From assembly GCA_902835305.1 (NCBI GenBank), contig CADFMD010000004.1, positions 124,001 to 188,000 of the forward strand: DNA of 64,000 nt. The letters are read 5' to 3'. The first letter of the stretch is position 1; the number at the start of each line of letters is the position of its first letter. Origin of the DNA: Coriobacteriaceae bacterium (GTDB taxonomy: Bacteria; Actinomycetota; Coriobacteriia; Coriobacteriales; Coriobacteriaceae). The translations under genes were made by a program, and so were the position numbers. Below the pieces are notes generated by a model. That model did no database searches. It was not told the DNA's origin and was given only the letters and a program-made list of their open reading frames with translations. This document shows positions 24,510 to 32,557 of the stretch, piece after piece.

Positions 24510-25208
24510 TTACTCCTCGTCTTCGGCGTCGTCAGATTTTTTAACGCTAGCACGCTTCTTCTTTTTGGAGAGATCCAGGCCAAAACGTTTAACAAGCATT
24601 TCGCAAATCTCGCTCGAACGCGCCTTGAGATAGCTGCCCTTGCCGTTCTCGGCATCGAACTTAAGGCGCAGCGCAAGCTTCTCGGCAACCTCGGCGTCGA
24701 TCTCGCCCTGGCAAAACTCGTACAGGCAACCGAGCATATCGCGATACTCAAGGTCGCCGTGGTAGCACTGGATGGCCTCGTCCAGGATGGGCCAAGCCTC
24801 GCGCGAACGCTCGACACTCGTGGCGCCCCACACGCACAGCAGGCGGAAGGCGGCATAGCGCAGCGTGGAGGAGATCTCGTCGAACAGTGCGGTCTCGGCG
24901 CCCTCAAAGGCATCGCCCAGCTGCTCGGGGCAGGTGGTGGCGAGCGCCGTCAGGGCATCGAGGGCCTCCCAGCGGGTCTGCGCCTCGGGGCGGTCGAGCG
25001 CCTCGATCAGCGCGGGTACGCAGGGCTCGACGCGCTGCGGATCGCGCTCGGCAAGCAGGTGCAGCACGCGGGCGGCAAACTGGCGGATGCGGCGCGTGGG
25101 GCAGCCGAGCTCCTGGACCAGTCGATCGACGGCGTTCTCGTTCTCCTCTGCCAGCTGGAGCTGTGCCAGCTCCTCGTCGGTGAGCTGTTCGTCTTTGTTT
25201 TCTGCCAT
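24510..25208 (-). CDS. HEAT-repeat-like soluble protein
   Basis: A 232-residue protein with an acidic N-terminus and a basic Lys-rich tail (LSKKKKRASVKKSDDAEDEE). Residues about 30-110 show HEAT-like helical repeats (RIRQFAARVLHLLAERD, CVPALIEALDRPEAQTRWEA, ALTALATTCPEQ). Such repeats mediate protein contacts. No catalytic motif is seen and the partner is unknown. It sits between the small membrane-protein gene and icd with very short gaps. AAGAGG lies upstream of the start. Confidence 0.7.
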   Translation of the reverse strand: MAENKDEQLTDEELAQLQLAEENENAVDRLVQELGCPTRRIRQFAARVLHLLAERDPQRVEPCVPALIEALDRPEAQTRWEALDALTALATTCPEQLGDAFEGAETALFDEISSTLRYAAFRLLCVWGATSVERSREAWPILDEAIQCYHGDLEYRDMLGCLYEFCQGEIDAEVAEKLALRLKFDAENGKGSYLKARSSEICEMLVKRFGLDLSKKKKRASVKKSDDAEDEE

Positions 25209-25223
25209 AGTTACCTCTTCTTT

Positions 25224-25652
25224 TTATTTCTTGGCGTGCTTGCCAGCACCCTTGCTGTCATCGGTGACCGAGATGAGCTGTCGGTCGGCCGCGCCATTGC
25301 GACGTGCACGGCGGCGTTCCTCGGCATCGCCCGCGTCGGCGGCGGCTCGATGAGCCTTGTTGACGTTAAAGACCTCGTCGTGCTTGCGCCACGGACCGAC
25401 GGACTCGCCAAAGCTCATCTTAAGGCCGGCGATAAAGCCACCGAGCCAGCCGATCGGCGCAAACTGCACCAGCGGGAACAGCGAGAACACCCAGGTCAGC
25501 AGGACGACTGCCGCCGCTCCTGCAAAGTTGGCAATCCAGTAGTCGCGCTTGGTGATGACACGCTTTTCGCACGCCCACTGGCCGCACAGAAAGCCGATGT
25601 AGATCGCAAAGAGAAAGAGCACCAGCGCAAGCACCACGAACGTCCAGCTCAT
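25224..25652 (-). CDS. Small membrane protein, two or three TM segments
   Basis: A 142-residue protein I do not recognise. A hydrophobic segment spans residues 3-23 and two more lie near 40-60 and 65-80. The C-terminal half is soluble and Arg/Ala-rich (ADAGDAEERRRARRNGAA). The start at 25652 has GGGGAG 9 bases upstream and is 5 bases after the dehydrogenase stop; an in-frame Met at 25688 would overlap that gene. It is cotranscribed with the dehydrogenase and HEAT-like genes. Confidence 0.7.
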   Translation of the reverse strand: MSWTFVVLALVLFLFAIYIGFLCGQWACEKRVITKRDYWIANFAGAAAVVLLTWVFSLFPLVQFAPIGWLGGFIAGLKMSFGESVGPWRKHDEVFNVNKAHRAAADAGDAEERRRARRNGAADRQLISVTDDSKGAGKHAKK

Positions 25653-25657
25653 GGGCG

Positions 25658-26737
25658 CTACTCCCCGTGATGGTGGCCACAGCAGCACTCGTGGCCGTCG
25701 TCATGGCCGTGGCCGCCGCAGCACTCGTGGTCCTCGCCGTGGTGATGGCCACAACCGCACTCATGGTCCTCGCCGTGCTCGCCGCAACCGCAACCTTCCT
25801 CGTGAGCGCCATGCTCCTCGGGACGATACTGCGACCAGTCCAGACCGGCGGCGATGGCATCGGCCTCCTCCTTATAGAGGACCGTGATGGCCTGGGTGCC
25901 CAGCTTGGCGCCACCGATAGCGTCGAGCATGTCGTAGAGCGTAAAGGCCACGTCGGCGCCGGGCAGCGCGAGCTCGCGGCCATCGGCGTAGGCGAGCGCC
26001 AGACGCAGGTCCTTAATGAAGTGCTCGACCATAAAGCCGGGCTTGTAGTCGCCATCGAGCGCCTTGGGCGCCAGGCTCTCCATGGCGCCGGACTTGCCGG
26101 TGCCGCCCAGGATCATCTGACGGGTCTTCTCCAGATCAAGGCCGCTCAGCTCGGCAAACGCCAGCGCATCGGCCATGCCGACCATGCAGGCGCCCAGCGA
26201 CACCTGGTTGGCGAGCTTGGCAGCCTGGCCCTTGCCAGCGCCGTCGAAGCAGCAGACGTTGGCCGCGAAGGTGGCAAGGATGTCGCGGACTGGGGCGATA
26301 TCGTTCTCGGTGGCGCCCACGATAGCCGTGAGCGTGCCGGCGATAGCACCAGACTCGCCGCCGGTGACGGGGCAGTCAAACGCCATGTGGCCGGAAACCT
26401 GGGCGGCCTCGGCAATGTCGCGCGCCAGCTCGGGGGAGCTCGTGGTGAGGTCGATCAGCACCGCGCCCGGCTTGGTGCACGCGAGCAGGCCGTCGCCCGC
26501 CAGGTAGAGCTCCTCGACCTCGGAGGGATAGCCCACCATGGTAAAGACGACATCGGCGTTCGCCGCGGCATCTGCCGGCGTATCGGCCCAGACGGCACCG
26601 CGCTCGATAAGCGCCGCCGCCTTGGACTTAGTGCGGTTGTTGACCGTGACGGGATAGCCGGCATCCAGGATGTGGCCGGCGATGGGGGCACCCATGATTC
26701 CGGTGCCGATGAATGCGACGGAGAGCTTGTTTGCCAT
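25658..26737 (-). CDS. Beta-hydroxyacid dehydrogenase with Cys/His-rich C-terminal tail
   Basis: A 359-residue protein. Residues 1 to about 295 are a 3-hydroxyisobutyrate dehydrogenase/tartronate-semialdehyde reductase-type enzyme: Rossmann loop FIGTGIMGAPIAGHIL, substrate motif DCPVTGGESGA and catalytic-type Lys in GQAAKLANQ. Normal family length is about 290-300. Residues 309-359 are an extra tail with 9 Cys and 14 His in 51 residues (CGCGEHGEDHECGCGHHHG is part of it), likely binding Zn, Ni or another soft metal. The acid substrate is unknown. It leads an operon with a small membrane protein, a HEAT-like protein and icd. AAAGGAAAGG precedes the start. Confidence 0.85.
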   Translation of the reverse strand: MANKLSVAFIGTGIMGAPIAGHILDAGYPVTVNNRTKSKAAALIERGAVWADTPADAAANADVVFTMVGYPSEVEELYLAGDGLLACTKPGAVLIDLTTSSPELARDIAEAAQVSGHMAFDCPVTGGESGAIAGTLTAIVGATENDIAPVRDILATFAANVCCFDGAGKGQAAKLANQVSLGACMVGMADALAFAELSGLDLEKTRQMILGGTGKSGAMESLAPKALDGDYKPGFMVEHFIKDLRLALAYADGRELALPGADVAFTLYDMLDAIGGAKLGTQAITVLYKEEADAIAAGLDWSQYRPEEHGAHEEGCGCGEHGEDHECGCGHHHGEDHECCGGHGHDDGHECCCGHHHGE

Positions 26738-26835
26738 GAAACCTTTCCTTTTGGGTTGGGTGTTGTTACCAGGTTGAATACTCGGTGCCAGCGTTTGGGC
26801 TGTGAGTTGGGATCGATTACGGCCGCGTTACTTGC

Positions 26836-27789
26836 CTACTGACCGCGCACGCGGCGGGCGATGCGGTCGGAAAGCGACGCCTTGTCGGCGCGGTTCTTAC
26901 CCCAAAACGCGCAGGCCACCATGCCGGGGCCCACGTGCGAGCCAATGGTGGGACCCACGGAGCTGCGAATGATCGTGACGTCGGCGCAACCCTCCTCCTT
27001 GCGGATGGCGGCTTCGAGCCAGTCGCCGTCCTTTTCGGCATCGGCCGTCATAATGGCGATGGGCATGGTGCGATCGGGCACATAGTTCTCGCGGAACGAC
27101 TTGAGAATGGACTTGAGCGCCTTCTTGCGACCGCGGTTGACGCCGATCAGCGACAGCGAGCCGGCCAGGTCGTAGGACAGCTCGGGTTTGACGTCGAGCT
27201 TTGCCGTGAGCTGTGCCGCCGCGGGCGGAATGCGGCCGCCGGCAGCCAGCGCGTCAAAGCTCTCGAGCGTAAAGTAACCGTGGACATAGGTCTTGGCCTC
27301 GTTTGCCCAGTCGACCAGCTGCTTGGCGGTCAGTCCCGCCGAACGCTGGCGCACGGCCTCAAGCGCCAAGAGCTCGCCGGTCGCACAGGGCAGAGCGTTG
27401 TCGACCACGTACAGCTCAAAGTTGGGATACTCGGCGCGCACGGCGTCCGCCGCCTGGCACGCGGAGTTGTAGCTCGACGACAGCGCCGAGGTAAAGCACA
27501 GGTAGACCGTGGGCGTACCCTCTTTGGCGCACTCGGTAAAGAACTCGATATAGCGACCGAGCGACACAGCCGAGGTGGACACGCGGGCACCGGCGCGCAT
27601 GCGGTCGTAGAACTCCCTGGGTGTGATGCTCGACCAGATGTCATCCGTGCGCTCCTCGCCATCGATAATGAAGGGGAAACCCAAGATATCGACATCGAGG
27701 TTCGCGGCGACCTCGGGGCTAAAGTCGCAGCAGGTATCGACGACGATGCGGCAACGGTCCGAATGACCGGCGGATGCGGCCTTGTCCAT
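26836..27789 (-). CDS. DegV-family fatty-acid-binding protein
   Basis: A 317-residue DegV-like protein. It starts with the family pattern RIVVDTCCDFSPEVA, has FYDRMRAGARVSTSAVS and FTSALSSSYNSA, the lipid-site region YFTLESFDALAAGGRIPP and GPTIGSHVGPGMVACAF near the end. Family members bind a fatty acid, and some supply it to FakA-type kinase; no fakA is visible here. The ATG at 27789 has AAGGAG upstream; the preceding TTG codon is unlikely. Confidence 0.9.
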   Translation of the reverse strand: MDKAASAGHSDRCRIVVDTCCDFSPEVAANLDVDILGFPFIIDGEERTDDIWSSITPREFYDRMRAGARVSTSAVSLGRYIEFFTECAKEGTPTVYLCFTSALSSSYNSACQAADAVRAEYPNFELYVVDNALPCATGELLALEAVRQRSAGLTAKQLVDWANEAKTYVHGYFTLESFDALAAGGRIPPAAAQLTAKLDVKPELSYDLAGSLSLIGVNRGRKKALKSILKSFRENYVPDRTMPIAIMTADAEKDGDWLEAAIRKEEGCADVTIIRSSVGPTIGSHVGPGMVACAFWGKNRADKASLSDRIARRVRGQ

Positions 27790-27805
27790 CAAAGCGACTC
27801 CTTAC

Positions 27806-27840
27806 GTAAAAAGGCGGCCACCCGCATGGGATGGCCGCCA
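27806..27840 (-). terminator. Terminator of hpf
   Basis: GGCGGCCA and TGGCCGCC arms around CCCGCATGGGA, with a minus-strand TTTTT tail. Confidence 0.88.
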
Positions 27841-27868
27841 ACCGTTAACTCATGCAAGTTAACGTATT

Positions 27869-28453
27869 TTACTCGTCAAGTGTTTCGATACGGGGCTTGA
27901 TGATGCCATATCCACCATTCTTACGGTGATACACCACATTGATGAGGCCGGTCGTCGCGTTCTCGAACACGTAGAAGTCGTGGCCCAGCAGATCGGTCTG
28001 CACCAGCGCCTGCTCCTCAGTCATCGGGGTGACGTCGATAACCTTCTCGCGGACGAGCAGGTCGTCCTCTTCCTCGGGCAGCAGCAGGTCGGCCAGATCC
28101 TCGACGCGCTCGACAGGCGCGACATCCGCGGCGCTGGCACCGCCCTGACGGTTGTCCACGACCTTGGTCTTGAACTTGCGCAGCTGGCGGGTGACCTTAT
28201 CGGCGGAGAGGTCGATGGCGGCGTACATATCTGCACCGTGCTCAGCAACGCGAATCACCGAACCGCGGGCACGAACCGTAACCTCGACGATTGCCGGGTT
28301 GGGGTTCGAGGGGTTCTTCTCATAGCGAAGTACAACGTCGACCGTCATGGGCTCGATATCGAAAACCTTGAGCGCCTCGCCGATCTTCTCATCCACATGC
28401 GCACGCAGAGCATCGGTTACCGTCGTCTTGCGTCCAGAAACCTTGATATCCAT
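27869..28453 (-). CDS. hpf: Ribosome hibernation-promoting factor, long form
   Basis: A 194-residue long HPF. The N-terminal S30AE domain (MDIKVSGRKTTVTDALRAHV, then EVTVRARGSVIRVAEHGADM and AAIDLSADKVTRQLRKFK) binds the decoding region of the 30S subunit. The C-terminal domain (residues about 135-194, FYVFENATTGLINVVYHRKN) mediates 100S dimerisation. The start at 28453 matches the family N-terminus; an in-frame Met 20 codons upstream lacks homology. It is monocistronic, with its own terminator. Confidence 0.93.
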   Translation of the reverse strand: MDIKVSGRKTTVTDALRAHVDEKIGEALKVFDIEPMTVDVVLRYEKNPSNPNPAIVEVTVRARGSVIRVAEHGADMYAAIDLSADKVTRQLRKFKTKVVDNRQGGASAADVAPVERVEDLADLLLPEEEDDLLVREKVIDVTPMTEEQALVQTDLLGHDFYVFENATTGLINVVYHRKNGGYGIIKPRIETLDE

Positions 28454-28667
28454 ACGTGGCTCCAATCTGCCTCGGGGACTTACTGTACTGGCTATGTACC
28501 CATTGCCGTGCATTTAATCACGCGGATTCCTAAAGACCCGAATAACGATTGCTTGATACCGCATACCGAAGTCTCGCACTTTTCTGTGGCAAAGTGCGCT
28601 ATAGGAGGGAGCCGGCGACTTTGTATTTGGTCCCAAAAATTGGCTTTGACCTGCTGGTTTTATAGAG

Positions 28668-28704
28668 ATGAAAAAGCCGGGCTCCCCTATTGGGGAAGCC
28701 CGGC
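28668..28704 (-). terminator. Terminator of the solute-binding lipoprotein gene
   Basis: GCCGGGCTTCCCC and GGGGAGCCCGGC arms on the minus strand followed by TTTTTCATC, 66 bases past the stop. Confidence 0.88.
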
Positions 28705-28770
28705 AGTGCGTGTTGAAACCGTGAAGAGGCATCTCTCCTAGCGCATAGGAGACGCCACCCCTAGCAATAA

Positions 28771-29796
28771 CTAGCTATTAAGCTTGTTAATGTCGTCGTC
28801 GGTGATGGTGTCTTCCTGGCTGGACGATTTGTCTTCGGAGGATGCGGTCTCATTGTTGGAATCGGAGGACTCGCTGCCGGAGGATGTGGTCTCGCTGGAC
28901 TCAGAGTCGCCCGGCTGCACGTTAGCGCCCGAAACCGTCTTGGTGGTGAGGTCGTAGGGCATCGTGCCGTACCAGACGCAGTAGACCGCCTCGAGCGTGC
29001 CGTCGGCCGTAATACCGTCGAGGGCATCGCTCACGGCACGACACAGTTCGTCATTGGACGAAAGGCCTGCAACACCAAGCGTCGAGGGCGCCTCGAGCGC
29101 ACCGACATAGGAGATCTCGCTCATCAGTCGCGCAAGGTAACCGCCAGCCGTGGAGTCGCAGATCACATAGTCGACCTCGCCGGACTCGAGCGCCTCAAAG
29201 CACTCGTTGATGTTGGAGTAAGTCTTTTGGTTGGCGGTGATGCTCTGCTTAGCAAGCGCCTCCTGCGAGGCCGAGGACATCTGGATACCCAGAGTAGACG
29301 TGTTAAGGGTATCAGTGGAAACGCTCAGCGACCCACCATCGCTGGTTTTACCGAACACGGAAGCGGCATCGTACAGGCAGGTGCCGAGCGAGCTAACGTC
29401 CCCATCCGTGGAGTTGATCTCGCCGATAAAGATATCAGCCTTTTTGTCACCGAGCGCGGAACCTGCCGAGGACGCATCGACAAAGGCGACCTTAAGGCCC
29501 ATGCGGCTTGCGAGGGCGCGGGCAGCGTCGACTGCATACCCCGTGAGCTCGCCGTCAGCGCCCTGCATGGCCTGCGGCGCATCGGAGGTATCGAGGGCAA
29601 CCGTCAGGGTACCGGGAGTGACCAGGGCATTATCCGACACCGTGGGCGTGACGGTCTCGTACTCGATCTGGTCGATCGTGGGAGTCGTGAACGTAGACAG
29701 CGGGTTGAACGCGCATCCGCTCAGGCCCAAAACGGCGATGACCGCTGCGGTCCCAGCACCTAACCGAGCCGCGTGCATCAAGCTGCCCCTCACCAT
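28771..29796 (-). CDS. Solute-binding lipoprotein, family 3 (amino-acid type)
   Basis: A 341-residue extracytoplasmic protein. The lipobox is VLGLSGC near residue 28, after a short basic region and a hydrophobic stretch. The SBP_bac_3 pattern follows: GTLTVALDTSDAPQAM, GELTGYAVDAARALA, ADIFIGEINSTDGD and VDYVICDSTAGGYLA. The last 60 residues are a Ser/Glu/Asp-rich tail. No ABC permease or ATPase is adjacent, so it may act as an orphan receptor. The frame stays open far upstream; Met at 29796 or 29778 fits the lipoprotein signal best, the latter with GAGGGG upstream. Confidence 0.75.
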   Translation of the reverse strand: MVRGSLMHAARLGAGTAAVIAVLGLSGCAFNPLSTFTTPTIDQIEYETVTPTVSDNALVTPGTLTVALDTSDAPQAMQGADGELTGYAVDAARALASRMGLKVAFVDASSAGSALGDKKADIFIGEINSTDGDVSSLGTCLYDAASVFGKTSDGGSLSVSTDTLNTSTLGIQMSSASQEALAKQSITANQKTYSNINECFEALESGEVDYVICDSTAGGYLARLMSEISYVGALEAPSTLGVAGLSSNDELCRAVSDALDGITADGTLEAVYCVWYGTMPYDLTTKTVSGANVQPGDSESSETTSSGSESSDSNNETASSEDKSSSQEDTITDDDINKLNS

Positions 29797-30228
29797 GTCC
29801 ACTACCCTGCCTTCTGTGTCGTATACGATCCGTGCGTTGCGCGGAATATCAGATTGTTCCCACCAGCTGACCTGGTATTTGACCCCACACTTGCGCACCG
29901 GGGTGTTTGCTCGGGAGGCCGCAGCCACCTTCACGACTGGCCCGCTCGCCCGCGAGGCGGTATTGCCCCAAAGAAAGTAGAACGGACGGTGCGGCTTACA
30001 TCTAGGACGCGCCATGATCGCGCCGCGCGCACGCGGTCGCTTACGTGGATCCCTTTGACCGCGTCTGTCTTGGACTAGGACGGGCATTTCGTCCGTCCGC
30101 AACCACAGCCTGGTAGGAACGTAGCGCATTATAGCTAAGTTCAAGCTAAAGTTTAAGGTTAAGGGCGTCATTCGCATCGCGAGTACAGATTTCGCAGGTC
30201 GGAGTGGGCTATTCGTGCCCCTGTGAAG
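29797..30228. other. Leader region upstream of the lipoprotein gene
   Basis: The lipoprotein reading frame remains open to 30177 with Met codons at 30015, 30126 and 30177. No ribosome binding site supports these starts, but the stretch ending RNARIVYDTEGRVVD looks protein-like. I treat it as noncoding leader with moderate doubt. Confidence 0.35.
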
Positions 30229-30277
30229 CCCGGAGCTCCCCTATGGGGAGCTCCGGGGCACCCTTCTTGGGGTGCCC
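30229..30277. repeat. Two adjacent perfect hairpins next to the MITE-like element
   Basis: CCCGGAGCTCCCC-TAT-GGGGAGCTCCGGG (30229-30257) is followed by GGGCACCC-N6-GGGTGCCC (30256-30277). Neither has a T-tail. Confidence 0.7.
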
Positions 30278-30497
30278 TGGCCAAAAAATGGCAAATATGA
30301 GTACTGTCACCAATTTAGTAACAGGCAATTTTGACCTCTCGGACAGATTTTGCGCTCAGTGTCGCCAATCTGATGCTTAGTTATTCTACATTTGTTTATT
30401 ATCTTCTTACTTTATGCCGCCTCCGAGTCCTAAATTCTTTGATTTTGCTGTTACTGATTTAGTGACAGTACTCATATTTGCCATATTTTGGCCAGGG
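30275..30497. mobile_element. MITE-like element with ~47-bp inverted ends
   Basis: The left end CCCTGGCCAAAAAATGGCAA, continuing through ATATGAGTACTGTCAC and AATTTAGTAACAG (to 30324), is mirrored at 30448-30497 by CTGTTACTGATTTAGTGACA, continuing through GTACTCATATTTGCCAT to TTTTGGCCAGGG. The 120-bp core is AT-rich and has no ORF. A relative lies at 44827-45054. No transposase is present, so a non-autonomous element is inferred. Confidence 0.72.
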
Positions 30498-30528
30498 CAT
30501 ATGATTAACCCCCTATTTTCGACGTGAA

Positions 30529-31638
30529 TTAGACCGGCTTAAGCCCAAAACACGCCCGCAGCGTGTTAAGCAACGCCTCTTGCTTCTTCCTGCGGGCATC
30601 GACACGATTCCGGTACCGCTTTCGCATACGCTGGTGGATGCGCCATGCGAGCGCTTCCATCGCTTCCATGTCACAGAGCATTTCGTTGTTGACCGTCGCG
30701 ACCTCGATTCCCATAGTAATCAAGCCCGTGTTGCGCTTTTCATCATGGATACGTCCCCTCCGAGAGGAATGGCCCAGCTCACCGTTGTATTCCAGGTCAA
30801 ACCGGGCTGCCTCTTGATACGCATCGCAAACTGCATGAGGCATCCCCGAGATTGCCTGCGCACGGTCATCGAACTCGACCTTGTAGTCGGTCTTAAAAGG
30901 TCCGCAGGCAAACCCGCCATAGGAAAACGGAAGCGAAAACAGGGCGAGCATGATGCACTCCATGGGCGAGAGCAGGTTTTCCGAAAGATAGGGACACAGA
31001 CGCTGCAGCTGTTTGGCCACATTCCCCTTGCATGCCGCAAGGTAATCTGCCAGGCGATCGGGCGTCAGCGCCGGCTCGACTTCAAAGTAGCCCACGTCTG
31101 CTGGCTGGTCCTTGTCCTTTGCAAGTTTATTCGTAACAGGCGAGGTGTAGGGAGGCAGATACTTCCCGCGGTCGCTCAGTGAAATCTTAGAGCACAGCTC
31201 CTGGGCCAGGGCAAATGCCTGGATACAGCCGACCTCGCGAGCGATGGCAACACAAAGGGCCTCGGGAGATAGGCTGTATACCCCCGGTTCCACCTCTAGA
31301 ATCGAGCCAGCAGGCAACCCAGAGCATACGGACCAGCTCACGCCAAGAATGCGGCGGCGCTGTGCTGCAGACCCTACCAGCAAGCACAAATCCTCTTGTA
31401 CCTCGCCGCTTGCGACCCCAATCCGCACCAAGTCGGGAAGATAAATGTCCTCGGTCGAGGGCGACGACGTGCGCAGCACACGGCGCTCTTCATCGGGATT
31501 AAGGTCCTTCCAGCTGATGTAACCCATTTGTCGGCGCTCGGCGCGCATCGTGCGTAGCGCCGAGGCGCCGGTCAGAATTATAGAGGCCGCCAGTTGCTCG
31601 CTTGTCGGTTCGTCACACCGCTCAATCTTCACTGCCAC
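30529..31638 (-). CDS. Hypothetical protein with DUF559-like nuclease C-terminus
   Basis: A 369-residue protein with no clear name. The C-terminal region (FDLEYNGELGHSSRRGRIHD, then EKRNTGLITMGIEVATV) resembles the E-x-x-G-x-x-H...D-x-x-R core of DUF559/VSR-type PD-(D/E)XK endonucleases. The N-terminal two thirds contain AbiEi-like features (YLPDLVRIGVA, PAGSILEVEPGVYSLSPEAL) that might be DNA-binding. The frame is open to 32004 but overlaps comF; GTG at 31638 has AGGGGTGG upstream and gives 10-base spacing from comF. It may act in defence or DNA processing, which is inference. Confidence 0.65.
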   Translation of the reverse strand: MAVKIERCDEPTSEQLAASIILTGASALRTMRAERRQMGYISWKDLNPDEERRVLRTSSPSTEDIYLPDLVRIGVASGEVQEDLCLLVGSAAQRRRILGVSWSVCSGLPAGSILEVEPGVYSLSPEALCVAIAREVGCIQAFALAQELCSKISLSDRGKYLPPYTSPVTNKLAKDKDQPADVGYFEVEPALTPDRLADYLAACKGNVAKQLQRLCPYLSENLLSPMECIMLALFSLPFSYGGFACGPFKTDYKVEFDDRAQAISGMPHAVCDAYQEAARFDLEYNGELGHSSRRGRIHDEKRNTGLITMGIEVATVNNEMLCDMEAMEALAWRIHQRMRKRYRNRVDARRKKQEALLNTLRACFGLKPV

Positions 31639-31648
31639 AAAACCACCC

Positions 31649-32455
31649 CTACCAAACACGTGCGATAGCAATGCCATCGACTGCCGCAGCGCCGGCGCGC
31701 TTGAGCTCCGCCGAGGCTGCTGCCATGGTCGCGCCCGTGGTGATAACGTCATCGATAAGCAGTAGGCGGCGGCCGTGCACGTCCTCAACCGTCTCGTACA
31801 TGCCTTGGGCACGCTCGCGACGCTCCTCACGACCGAGTTCGCGCTGGTCGCCATGCCCGTACTTGACGAGAGCATCGAGCAGGGGAACACCCGACAGCTC
31901 GCAAAATGGGCGCGCAATAGCCTCCATATGATCAAAACCACGCCGCCGAAACGCCGCCGCCGTCGCAGGCACAAACACCACCGCATCCGCACCGGACAGC
32001 ACACCTCCCAAGCGTTCGGGCGCTACGACCTGGGCATGCAGGGCGGTGTCGTAGAGCAGCTCCGCCAGATACGGAGCCAGGCGTCGCTCGCCCGCGTCCT
32101 TGTACGCTTTAATGATGCGCGGCAGCGGATGCGCATAGACGGAGCACGCCAGGCAGCGGTCGAGCGCCTCCGCCATTGCCGAGGACGTGCCCTCGACCGA
32201 ACACTCAGTGCACAGCAAATCCCCAAACGGGGCGCCGCATCGGGTACAGCTATGACGTGGGTCGATGAGCGTGAGCGCGGCCAGGCAGTCTTGGCAAATA
32301 AGCGCACCGGCGCGCTCGCAGCCGGCACATCGTGTTGGCGACAATGCCTCGAGTGCCTCGCGTGCCGCCCGCTCGGCAAACGGCAGCAATTCGTCCGCAA
32401 ACGGTAGGGCGCCGGCACCCTGCAGACGGCTCAATTTGTTCAGATGGCTCTTCAA
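31649..32455 (-). CDS. comF: ComF-family phosphoribosyltransferase
   Basis: A 268-residue protein. The N-terminus has Cys pairs of a double zinc ribbon (CAGCERAGALICQDC, CTRCGAPFGDLLCTEC). The C-terminus is a phosphoribosyltransferase fold with the PRPP motif LLLIDDVITTGATM. In competent bacteria ComF helps DNA uptake or recombination; no other com gene lies here. The start codon appears to be TTG at 32455, supported by GGGAGGG about 8 bases upstream. Confidence 0.88.
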   Translation of the reverse strand: MKSHLNKLSRLQGAGALPFADELLPFAERAAREALEALSPTRCAGCERAGALICQDCLAALTLIDPRHSCTRCGAPFGDLLCTECSVEGTSSAMAEALDRCLACSVYAHPLPRIIKAYKDAGERRLAPYLAELLYDTALHAQVVAPERLGGVLSGADAVVFVPATAAAFRRRGFDHMEAIARPFCELSGVPLLDALVKYGHGDQRELGREERRERAQGMYETVEDVHGRRLLLIDDVITTGATMAAASAELKRAGAAAVDGIAIARVW

Positions 32456-32458
32456 GAC

Positions 32459-32497
32459 ACAACCCTCCCTACGTTCGGTCGCAGGGAGGGTTGTTGA
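32459..32497 (-). terminator. Hairpin between ricT and comF
   Basis: CAACCCTCCCT and AGGGAGGGTTG form an 11-bp stem, 60 bases past the ricT stop. The minus-strand tail is only moderately T-rich. The right half of the stem also contributes the comF ribosome binding site, so folding could affect comF translation. Confidence 0.55.
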
Positions 32498-32557
32498 TTC
32501 AGCGCTATGGTACCCCGACGCGATTGGGGTAAGGCGGGTTAAATCCGCTCGCGGGCG

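Noticed and set aside
30529..32004. Long N-terminal extension of the nuclease-like gene
   Set aside because: The extra 122 codons overlap comF in another frame and read as Arg/Ser/Cys-rich shadow sequence; GTG at 31638 has a ribosome binding site.
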